Shown: in pieces, positions 11,001 to 21,600 of the stretch | How positions within the stretch are numbered: position 1 is the stretch's first letter | Layout: every line of letters begins with the position of its first letter | Assembly: GCF_021155775.2 (NCBI RefSeq) | Contig: NC_060235.2 | Location: 37,984,607 to 38,048,606, forward strand | Length of the DNA stretch: 64,000 nucleotides | Source of the DNA: Neodiprion pinetum | Taxonomy: Eukaryota; Arthropoda; Insecta; Hymenoptera; Diprionidae | Direction of reading: 5' to 3' | Notes under the pieces: model-generated | Databases searched by the model: none | The model's input: only the letters and a program-made list of their open reading frames with translations | What the model was told of the DNA's origin: nothing | Translations under genes and position numbers: made by a program

Positions 11001-14000
11001 CTTACGATTATACCACTGCTGCGCATTAAACAATCATTCCCATACCGCAATATCTTTTTTTTTTTTAATTAAACTTTATCTTGCGTCGAAATGAGGGTTA
11101 AAACCGAGGCGCATGCGAATTGTAACATAATGTGTATACTTTTATCTCATCCGTTAGCTCTTTTGATTTAATTATCTTACTTTTGTTCAGATAAGTATAA
11201 ATTGACAGAAAAACAATCAAACGGAAATTTGCACGCGCTGCAAATCTTACGTGTAATCGTCGTGCAGAAATGGGGGATGGAAACGATTTTTGCCGGTAAA
11301 AGAGTTCATAATATTGTTATCCGACGTAAACAGTTTCTCATCGAACGATTCCGTGCGCAGTGTTGGCTTAATCATTTTTTAATTTGCCATTCTTTCGTTT
11401 GCAGAGAAGATAACAAGTGAAAAGTTGAGTTTTTTTTTTTACTGTATCAATTTTTCGCGTGAGGATATCTCGAAAATTAATGACTTTGGTATGAATTAAC
11501 ACAGTTCTTTCTAACTAATAATTGATTAAATTCTGACCAAAATCGGTCGAACCATCCCTGAGTTTATGATAGTGAAGATGGAAATCCTTTAGTCGCCAGA
11601 TTTTTATTTTATTATTTTTATTAATCCTGATTTTACGAATGAATTTTTTTCACTATTCTACCTCTTATCAGGTAGAAAAGAACTCTCAGACTCAAAACGA
11701 TTTCTTCCGCGGTCGATCGAGACAAACATGTCTCGGATTTTAATATTTTAAACTAATTTTGTTAACCAGCAGCTGCTGCATTCTTATCTGGTTGAAGTTT
11801 GTGACGTTGTTGTAATGATGCATATTTCGAAAAAGTCATTATCTTGCAACTTTAGGATTACCTGAAATTTAGCAAACCGTTGATACACCATCAAGAAACT
11901 GAGATTTTCTAAATTCAACTTCTTCACTTACTCCAAAAGTGAAAAATATTAATTTTTTCTTTCATCGTTTCGATACGTTAACGTTACCATCTTAAACCTC
12001 GTGGATTTTTGCAATTACTTCAAGCGTGAGGGATCCATTGTTATTCTCACTCGGCTTTCGACAGCGGGATTCCAAATTTCAATCGCAAACAAGAATCTCA
12101 ATTCTGTCCACGCACACATTAGTGTACGCCTTGTGCAACGTGCATATACCTGTATATGGCACACATATGTATATCTACTTGGGTACGTATACAGGTGCAC
12201 AGTTTTGTACACGAAAACGCACTTCGTTGGTGAATGAATTCATTGTCTTCCAATTTGAATTCCGCACAACCTGGTTCTTCGGTGCTTCGGGAATTTGTGT
12301 AAATATACATTGTTATAAATATAATCCACATCCATTTTATCTATCTATAGATTATAGATGTACGGATACCGGTGTTTTCCTTGCATCGATGTTGGTAGAC
12401 GCAGTTCAATTTCTTACCGCACCCTTATAGGTGTAATAATATTATGTTTCCTTCCATTTTTGATCCACGATTAAACCATTGTGTCATAAACTATTTACAA
12501 TATTTACTTTTTTTTAACTTTCTATTTCTCTGATTTTAGAGAAAGAAGCAAGTTTTGTCCTCGATGGAGAAATGAAAAATTGAGTTTTCACCGGATCTCC
12601 ACGTTTCAAGTTTTTAGAGAATCACCTCCAGTCATTCTGGGATGGACGTTTTGTGTCTGTGTATGTATGTGTGTGATGAATATTTTTTTCCGACGATATG
12701 TCGAGAGCGAGTTATGTGATTTCAAATGTGTTTGGTTCGAATCGACGCGTCTTTTCCAAACTTAGAACTGATTAGATTTTGGCTTTGATCGGTTCGGTAC
12801 CTGGTGAATTATTTAGATAAAAAAATTCCAAAAAGTAAAATAAAAGTCATGATATCTTGAGAATGGATTAATGGATGCGAATGAAAATCGGTGTTGTGAG
12901 GTTTTTTGGGTCGATGATCACGAATCACGAGCTTTGCAGAGAACTTCGACGGTCCTTGAAATATAAATCACGTGTAATAATGCATAATGACGATTTAGTT
13001 GTGAAATTTTTATCCACTTTTTTTATATTTTCTTTTCTTCTTTTTGGCAGAATCACAGAACAATTGGTTGGCCGTTGTAGGTCAAGTTTATTTATTACTC
13101 CACTTGAATTCTCTGAAAGCACATAACTCGATGCTGACTGTATAACATTCGTAGATATCTCTCTGAAAAGCATGGGTTTAAGGTCTCTCCCCACAATTCT
13201 CACAGCGAGAAGAAATCACATCGATATTTAAATACTTCACAATTCGTGCGTAAATGTATTAAACTTTGATAAGAATTATCAAATGACCGTTTATCCATGA
13301 AATTTTCTGCGAAAGAAAAAATCGAAACGACATCCTTTCGTTTGAACGCAATTAACAAAATTCTTGTCTTTTCGTAAATTGTCCGTCTAGCCCGAAGAAG
13401 GGGGAAACCCGACGCTGGATTTGAGAACTGCCTGAAGTGGCGTTGGCGTGAGCCTAGAATAAGGTAGCGCATCGGAACGACAAGTGTGGGTAGGCATGAG
13501 GTGGTGTGTATTTAAAATGCCTCATCATTGGTTAAACCGGTCGGTTCACCGTTCCCTTGGACCAAGTCGCTGCATACCCGGCAGCCTGTGCACCTATCAA
13601 CTATCATGTGTACATGTGCACACATCGTTTCCGAAGGAGAGAACGTGTCGTTTTCCTGCTGTAAGAAACGCTGGAGACTCACGAGCATGCCGAATCAGGA
13701 GCCGATAACAGAGAGGTAGAAAATCTTGGCTGCGAAATAAAAAAAACACCATAATAACAACAACAACAACATTAATAATAACAACAAAGAAAAAGAATCG
13801 TTTCGAACGAGCACTATCATTGCGCTATCGAATAATATGTTTATCTCGGTTTCTCTGCCGCTTCCGGAAGCGTGGTTTGCCTAATAAAAATACTCGGAAA
13901 CGTTGACCTGCGGAGTGCATCAACCGAAATTGTGAGATCCTCCTGTGCTGCTATAACGTAAGAGGTGAAAGGTTTGAGGTTGAATAACACGCTCGGAATA

Positions 14001-14690
14001 CGAGGTAGTTTTGTGCCTTCCGGTTCAATGTTATAGTTACTTATTTCTTGCGATTCCCCCGAAATCGCTACGCGTATAAAACACTCCGCGTTAGATTCAT
14101 CTACGCGTACATTATTATGTACGTACCTTTAAGCTCTGAGCATCGTTGGATGTGGGATAGGAATATAATATATTCTATAACCGAGCATTGAAGAAGGGGA
14201 AACGAGGGGGATCGACAAAACTAAACACACACACACACACGACGTTAAAGTTCCGTCGAGAAGCGTACAGATTCCACGCCGTATATCGTATACCTTATAC
14301 CGCGTCAGCGGAATTATTTCTTCAAGAGTAAACATCACTGCCGAAGTGAGGATTATCTAGCGAGGTTTTTTCGCATGCGGAGTTTCATCTTCTCATCCGG
14401 TATAAAAACGTACCTACGCGCAGAGGTATATTACCGAGGAAATAACACAATCAATGTTCATTTGTTGTACAATTTAACATTCCCCTTAGATAATTAAGAT
14501 TTTTGCTACTGCGGTAACGCATCGGGGACTCTCGGTGTTACAGGCGGGTGTAACTGACGTGGACATCTTTCGATTAAATTCATACCTACGTTATATATAT
14601 TTAACAGCCAGAGGCGGTGAATAAAGTTTAAGAGGCTGCGTGTACATAGAGCGCGATATTATCGGTCGTGCGTGAATACACATCGGCACA
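5711..14690. other. Gene-poor AT-rich region with many microsatellites
   Basis: Short open frames occur on both strands but none combines splice signals, coding-like composition and a recognisable protein. Simple repeats include AT tracts near 7207-7230 and 7440-7456, AC near 7410 and 14226-14240, long T runs near 8338-8355 and 9961-9980, and AAC-rich sequence near 13750-13790. A moderately GC-rich patch at about 13540-13720 ends at a possible donor (GAGAG/GTAGAA) and could be an untranslated first exon, but nothing confirms it. Confidence 0.45.
7981..8038. repeat. Compound (AT)n(GT)n microsatellite
   Basis: About 30 bp of alternating TA followed directly by about 26 bp of alternating TG. 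The tract is purine-pyrimidine alternating over nearly 60 bp. It should be length-polymorphic. Confidence 0.9.
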
Positions 14691-14699
14691 CTCTGCATT

Positions 14700-15060
14700 C
14701 ATCGTGCACTGAAAAAAGAATCGGCCGCGGGGATGGCGACGGAGGGAGGAGGGGAAGGGGTTTGGGGGGGCGCACCCGAGTCACGTAGTGCAGGATCGTT
14801 CGTTCTCGAAGCATCGTCGTAGATGAGCACATATAGTATGTAGTGGCAGAGCGGAGCGAACGCAGCCAATGCTCGCTGGCATACGTGGCCGATACGGGAC
14901 GAAGGCTGCGCGCGCAGCAGCATCACAAAACAAATGCCACGCGACCATCGGCACGGATGCGACCGTCGCCTTCGCCTCGCCTTCTCTCACACGACGATGC
15001 TCGTATTTCCGCAACGGTTTTCGAACGAGTTCGCGACCTGATGAAACCGCGCCGATAAAT
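14700..15060. promoter_or_regulatory. GC-rich island, possible promoter
   Basis: GC content is clearly higher than in the neighbouring DNA. G-tracts on the plus strand lie near 14725-14770 (GGGAGGAGGGGAAGGGG-like, then a G7 run), and many CpGs follow to about 15060. It could be an upstream promoter or alternative first-exon region for the Mnk gene downstream, or simply a GC-rich island. No TATA box or initiator was assigned. Confidence 0.3.
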
Positions 15061-16294
15061 AATTTGTCGCCGTTCCGTTTCTCATCTCGACCACGTTAAG
15101 AGTGCCAGGCGAACACCTTTTTTTACCGTCCGGAACTCCGATGCTGCGAACAACCGCAGACGTGGAGGCGTGTTTCTTTTGTTTTTTTTTTGTTTTTAAT
15201 AATTCTCAGAACTATTACGCGACGACTCGGATTTCCGAACGTTATACCTGGTGGATAGATTGATTCGTACGCGAGCGTAACCCCACTCGTCAGGTGATAA
15301 CGTCTTGTATCGCAGAACTTCGCTCTGTCGGGTTCTCAATCTCAACCTTGCGTCGAACCGTGTTCGCATATATGTATATATATATGGATACGCGACACGG
15401 AATGTTGTATATCCTACCTATGCGTATAATCAATATTGGAAGAGAAAATTACCAAGAAAAATAAAACCTTATTTGTTACGTCTGTATCGAAGTATTTTCT
15501 TCTATCCTTCCCCCTTCCCTATCCGACCTCGTTGATTAAAACAAAAAAAAAATTATTATGTCTGCTTTGCGTCAATCCTGCGGTTTGTTGTCGCGAAAGA
15601 TCGTCGAAACGTAAATAATAATAGTCTGCCGTTGACCTGGCGTGATTTATTATTTGAGATCAGTTATTATCGCATATTTTTATCACGGCTGTAAGAAAAA
15701 GGAAAGAAAATGGCTTCCTAAACATTGAATGGTTAAACGTACGAAGGAGTCTGCGTTACGTTGGCGTTTCAACGTACGTTATTATACGTATGTTTTTTTT
15801 TTCACCCTATCGTCGGATCGGTATGTTATGTCGTTATAATGCACGAATCGAACGTGGGATGGATAAAACAAGGCACAATGCGCGGTACGGCAGGACTGAT
15901 GTGAATTCAGCTTCTTACATACACATTTACATGCAGCCAAGGATCACGGGACAGGATTTCTTCCTACACGTTCGCTTGCTTGCATGACGAACGCGTCGTG
16001 CAACTAACACCTGTGGCTACAGCGAATCTCAACGCTCGTTCATTGTTAGTTAGGTTCAGTTGAACAAATTCAGAATTGTTACCTTGCCTAGCCGTCCTGC
16101 AGCTGCACGTCGACGCGAATCTGAATGCCGTCGTGGAAAACTAGAAAGGAACTAGGAAAAACAAAAAAAAAAAAAACAAACGACATCAATATTCGCCAGT
16201 CGTGTGAAGTTAATCGAAGAATTTTGAATTTTCGTAGATTGGAAAAGTTACCGTTTTGGCTAAGTTGAGCTTGTCGATTGGTAAACCAATAGAA

Positions 16295-16448
16295 TGATTC
16301 TAATCAGTTGTGAAAAAACGGTAAAAATTAACCCTAATCGGGTCACATCTTGGTAGAATCGCACGACAGTCTGATTCTAATCAGTTGTGAAAAACCGGTA
16401 AAAATTAACCCTAATCGGGTCACATCTTGGTAGAATCGCATGACAGTC
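16295..16448. repeat. Tandem duplication, two 77-bp units
   Basis: The unit beginning TGATTCTAATCAGTTGTGAA at 16295 is repeated immediately at 16372. I see two differences: AAAAAACGG versus AAAAACCGG, and GCACGAC versus GCATGAC. The near identity implies a recent duplication. Each unit contains CCGGTAAAAATTAACCC-like sequence with no known regulatory identity. Confidence 0.9.
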
Positions 16449-16918
16449 GCAACGGGTGAAATTTACCCCAAAAATGTAACAAGAAGATATCTAGGTATTG
16501 TTTTTAGAATTGCAGAAAAAGCTCTCTCAGTTTTCCTAACCAAAATTGAGTGTCTCAATATTGTAAAAAAGATATCGACAAAGTTAAAGAAATTGCCAAA
16601 CATATCGGAAAAAGGCCTTTATTTCGCATAAAAGAATGGTACCACGACGCCCATTTCCACGATTAAGAGACTCTACGACGTGTTTAAAAAAAATGTTCAG
16701 TGTGAAATTCACCACCACCCCACCCCCATTCCCTAAATTACCAATTGCGATTTAAAAAAACAAAAAAAGTAATAATAAACAACAACAACAGCAACAGCAA
16801 CAACAATCATACGAGACAGAAAACGAACTTTTCAGATGAAAATCCATCAGCCGACACAACCTATATATATTCTCAGTACGTTGTATACACTCGTGTCTGG
16901 TGTGTAATCACGTCATGC

Positions 16919-16951
16919 AAGAAGGAAGGAAGGAAGGAAGGAAGGAAGGAA
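16919..16951. repeat. (GGAA)n microsatellite
   Basis: Seven to eight uninterrupted GGAA units. GGAA is the ETS-factor core, so an array about 180 bp upstream of a probable promoter might bind ETS proteins, but that is speculation. Confidence 0.85.
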
Positions 16952-17024
16952 GAGCCTCAAATTGAGAACCTCGATGTGCTACGTGACGCAAGTGAGCCGC
17001 GAGTTGCTGCAGAGGGCGTTTGAA

Positions 17025-17135
17025 TGGATGAAGGGGGTGGGGCGGGGGGGCGAAGGCGGCGTCGGAGGGGAGGTAGGATCGGGCGATTTGGAGGGGCGTG
17101 AACGGGGGGGTTAGTAGTCGGGCGGCCATCTTGGC
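17025..17135 (+). promoter_or_regulatory. Probable Mnk promoter: G-tracts plus YY1-like site
   Basis: The plus strand carries repeated G runs between 17031 and 17111, including three of seven or more. They are followed at 17125-17134 by GCCATCTTGG, the reverse complement of the CCAAGATGGC-type YY1/Pho site often found at animal start sites. Downstream there is no other GC-rich block before the Mnk start codon at 18608. Transcription probably starts between about 17130 and 17260. There is no obvious TATA box. The exact start site is inferred. Confidence 0.45.
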
Positions 17136-17505
17136 GAGGCTAGTCGGAAACCAACTGCCGAGCAGTGAGGGACGGTGAACGAGACAAGACCCGATGTGCT
17201 AGCCGAAGGAATTTTTGCGCTTCCGAGCCGAATTGCCGCTGCGTGCGAGAGAGGCTGAGTGATAGCGACAACGAATACACCACGGGGTTTCGAGTACATA
17301 TTCGAAAGCCTATTTAAGACGGATAACCACACGTTATCGGAGAGCCTGACTATTTCGAGGTCAGCTTTTCTTGTCGGCAAGTTTGTTGGAGCGGTTTGGC
17401 GAGCAAGAGAGGGAAGGAGAAAAAGAGAGACAGAGAGCTAAGGCGAAAGAAGAATATATAAGGCGAGATATAGTTGTGAGAGGCGTCGGGATCCAAAGGG
17501 TTGAT

Positions 17506-17540
<35 letters not shown>

Positions 17541-18607
17541 TGGTTTTGACCCTGCTGATATCGGATAAAATCGTCGATACGTCGGCAGCTGTATAAGAGG
17601 GGTAAAATTTAAAAAAAAAAAAACCCGAGAGAAGGAGAAGAAAAAGAAGTGCAGTGCCAAGTCTGTGATAGTATTTATTCAAAAAACGAAAATAATTAAA
17701 AAAAAAAAAAGATTTAAATAAAACTAGATGATTGTTTGTTTAAAGGAGAGTTAAAAAGTAATAATAATAATAATTATCAACACCACAACAACAACAACAA
17801 ATTTAAACAAACAAACAAATATTTAGTCGAAACCACGCGAAGAATAGATAGGATTTATATTTATTTATATCTGTGATACCCTAACTGATATATATTATAA
17901 CCTACTTGTTGAAGAGGTGTGTAAAAAAAAAAAAATAAATAAAAAAAAAAACGAGGTAATAATCGTACCAACGGAAGGAGATCGAGAGACGAAAAATAAA
18001 AACGAATCACCAGCGTAAGCAGGTATCCACAGAAAAAAAGGGGTATATACATCAAAGGTATTTAAAAAAAGTGAAGGAAAACAATAAAAGTTCTACCACC
18101 ACTTCTACCGATCTGACGTACAAAGAATTAGACGGTGTTTACAACACTTGTATTTAATCGTCAGACCAACGCAGAACCGAGACCCGAAGAATATAAATAT
18201 CAGTAATACCTGGTTGATGTAAACGGTTTTAATTTTCGCTGATTTTCCGTTCCACCTTTCTCGCTCGGAGAAATAAAAAAAAAAACAAAAACAAACAAAG
18301 CAAAAAGAACCGAGCATAAAAAAAAAATCGCTCTTGTAAATATATCTACGACTGACTATTATTTTTTATAATTGTATTATAATATTATAATTATCGATTG
18401 GTATCGGTGCAAAGATTTAAACATTGGAGAATAAATAAAAATTGTATATAAACAATTTAAAGAAATCGTACTATTATCGGCTGCGTTTTCGGCCTTCGGA
18501 TCGTTGCGCGTCTGATAAAGAGTTTAGAAGAGGAAGTCAAAGAAATTTAGGCTATCAGGACCACCGGAAGCAAAAGAGAACACTTTTCCAACATCTCGCC
18601 GAACAAG
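17136..18607 (+). other. Probable Mnk 5' leader, long and A-rich
   Basis: This is the A-rich stretch between the probable promoter and the initiator ATG. It has a GA array at about 17511-17537 and many poly(A) tracts. In about 1.47 kb I count only three ATGs, each opening a very short frame: 17194-17202 (one sense codon after ATG), 17728-17754 (8 codons) and 18217-18222 (ATG immediately followed by TAA). Fewer ATGs than expected by chance suggests the region really is leader sequence scanned by ribosomes. A leader intron cannot be excluded. Confidence 0.45.
17511..17537. repeat. (GA)n microsatellite in the Mnk leader
   Basis: About 13 GA repeats inside the presumed first exon. In insects, GA arrays can bind GAGA factor; whether this one does is unknown. 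Confidence 0.8.
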
Positions 18608-21600
18608 ATGGTCGAGAAAATATTGGAGGAACGTGAAGACGGGCGACAGGAGTCCGGAAGAGGTGAGATATTCAGATAAACATAAGAATCTATGTATTCA
18701 TCGCCTTGCTTATATTTCATAATCTCGTTGACACGTATACATCAATTTTGATGATATCTGCTGTAAGCAGAAGTGCTAAATATTTCCGTCGTCCTTTCCA
18801 CACTTCCCGTTCGGAGTGTTTTTCGGTATATCGTTATCCGATCTCGGGGCGGGTCTCGATAAAAATCCTTGAGTTTCAAGGATCGACGGATGGATCGTTT
18901 GGTTCGATGATTAAGTTAGCAACTTTAACGACAAACGATACATCGGGAGGAAAATTTAAATTATGTACATCGTTCGTTGCATATAATATTGTAATGATTT
19001 TTCGAAGAGTTTGCTTTGCAAAAAATATATTTATATTTTGTTAATTGTAATGGTTTAACCAAGTTTCAGACATTCTCAAATGTCTAAAGTAACGATTTTT
19101 CCCAAACATGCATCGTTTGCAATAAAACGTTACTAACTTCATAATCTTCGATGTTTAGTAGACCGGCACACCGGTAGCAATTGTTGCCAAACAACTGACT
19201 ACGTGTTAGAACGAGCCTCCGTCTTCCGCGAATCAAGTTCGCTCCCCCCCCCCCCCCCCCCTGCCTTTATCTCTATTTTTGATTTTCCTCTTTGCAAAAT
19301 TTCCGAGAAGCTTATCTAAGGCAGAAAAGAAATAAATTGCCTTTGTTCTATTTGCGTGTGCGAGGGTGCATACAATTGTTGTCAATGCGATGGAGAAATA
19401 TGGAGAAAGAGAGAAGAAGAAGAAGATGTAAAGAACGTGACGATGATAAAGAAATTTCTTTGAAGAATCAATAGTAACGTTGCGACGGCCGACGCGAGTC
19501 GGTCCGTTTATACTATTTTTTTTCTTCTTCCGACTTTCACACCTTGCGGGGGAAGAATAAAAAAAACTGTCGAAACGCGCAGAAAGACTCGCTATTCGTC
19601 AAGTATCGCCGATCTAAGGAGTTGACGGACAACATAATGGCTTGTCTCGATACCCGAAGCGATTACGATCGCTGTCGGACGCTCGTCAAAAAACTCCACC
19701 AAGTTCAAAAAAGGAAAGAAAGAAAATAACGTTGGGTTGAAGTTGGTAACGTTATTGTAACGGAACGTGTCGAGGTTAAATTATTATTTCGCTACTTTGG
19801 GATTGTTTAATACTTCGTAAACCTTCACGAAGCGAAGACGTGAAAACAATTATCTCCTTGAGTATTATCAAGAAATTAAGAAAATAGGGATTTTCTCCCC
19901 AATGTTTCATTGCCTTAACCTTTCGATTGAAGTTGGTAACGATAACAAAAGTGTACGTTTAACGAAAAATCACTAGTTTATTGACGGGATGCAGTTCCAA
20001 ATTTGGGAAACAGCGAGTTTTCCTCACAACAACGTATCGCTGCATTATAACGTTATTAATTTGAACCTCGTAAGAAAGACGAAATTGTAAAAAGGGGCAA
20101 AGAAAGAGAGACGGAGAGCTTTGTAACTAGGAGATAGTAAGGTTACGCGAAATATCTGCGACTGTCTTTCCTTCGCTCCTCGTTTGTTTCTCTTATAAAT
20201 GATTTCGGAGCAGATGTGGGTTAGTCGGTACGTGCCTGTATATGGCTGCCGAACAACGGAAGCTCATGGCTGACGGTGCCACGAATACGAAGGACAAAGG
20301 GCCGCCTCCTAAACCAACCGAGGCTGTTGCGCAAGCCCCGAGTTGCCAGGCTTAAAGGGAGTCTCCCGGCCTGCTTTAAAAGAGACAAAGGAAATACCTT
20401 GACGAGAGACTTGCTTCCGAGTCCGAAATAAACCATTTCGGCGTTCAGTGTTGCTGCAACGAAGGTGAATCCTTGAAGCAGATTCTGTCACAATTCGGAT
20501 ATTACAAACTTTTGTCCCGTTGTCATTGAAATTCCATTATCATCTGCGAAATTCGATTGTACTATTTCTTGACAATAAATTGACGTCCTGTTTTTGCCAT
20601 TTCGATGATTCTCGTTTCATTGTTCTTACTTTAGAAGCGCAAAATTTACTAACGCGATATAAAGATTGAGAAGAAGATAAAGAGAACAAAAAAACCGTGT
20701 TTCCGTACGGCTCTTATCGACGCAGAGAGTAAAATTTTGTAACGCGTATGGATGTGGTGTAGGAAAGACTTTCCAGTGTCCAGATGTTATATGTCGTTCA
20801 TTGACCGGTCATGCTTGTGAGAAGAAGCGAAGCGTTTATTCTCGATCTCTGAATTCTATCGTCGTGTGGCGCTGAGAAAAGCTGGGTTTTCAAGATGAAA
20901 AACGAAGGAACAAAACAAAAAAAAAAAAAAAATGAGCCAGGTATCTCAGCAGAGAAAGAACGAAAAAAACCGATCCAGCCTTTGACGTCACACACTCGAG
21001 AGTGAGTTGCCTCATCATTTGGCGCACCCAGCTGGCGTAAAATCGCATAAAAAACAGTACAATATTATACTCGTGTAACTTACAATTTTTACGTACCTAC
21101 TTGTATCGCGGATCGATTTTTATCGTCACCTAAATACAGATATTAACGCGTAGAGTGTGACGTCTTTCAACGTTACACGCAGCTGCTACGAATGAGGAAC
21201 TTGACGATATATACTTATAAAGAGATAAACTTGCCGGTTGTTTACTAATCTTTACGCGCTCGATCTAACGCCACGTAGATTAAGCAATTCTCTGGTGGTC
21301 AATAGTTCGTTCAACCTTTCGCCAAACTCTCCAACTAACCCAACCGCGATGTATCGGGTAACTCGGAGATATTAGAAGGTCTCTCCGTGTGTGTTTGTTT
21401 GTTGTAAAATAAAAATCGGAAAAGAAGACTTTGCTTGTCTTTCGCGCTGATGATTACCGGCTTCCCTGTACATCATTCATTCATTCATTCATTCACTCGT
21501 CGATATAAATTTTTCCTCTTAATCCGTATCGAGTTTATGGCACAATGTCTCTCTCCCCCCCCCCTCCCCTTTTTCTTTTTCTTTTTCTTTTTCTTTTTCT

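Larger units (their letters stand above)
15061..17020. other. Non-coding stretch upstream of the Mnk promoter
   Basis: No supported gene. Contains the tandem duplication at 16295-16448, CAA-rich sequence near 16780-16806 and a GGAA array near 16920-16951. Confidence 0.5.

Noticed and set aside
12733..12746. GGTTCGAATCG, resembling a tRNA B box
   Set aside because: No matching A box or cloverleaf can be formed upstream.
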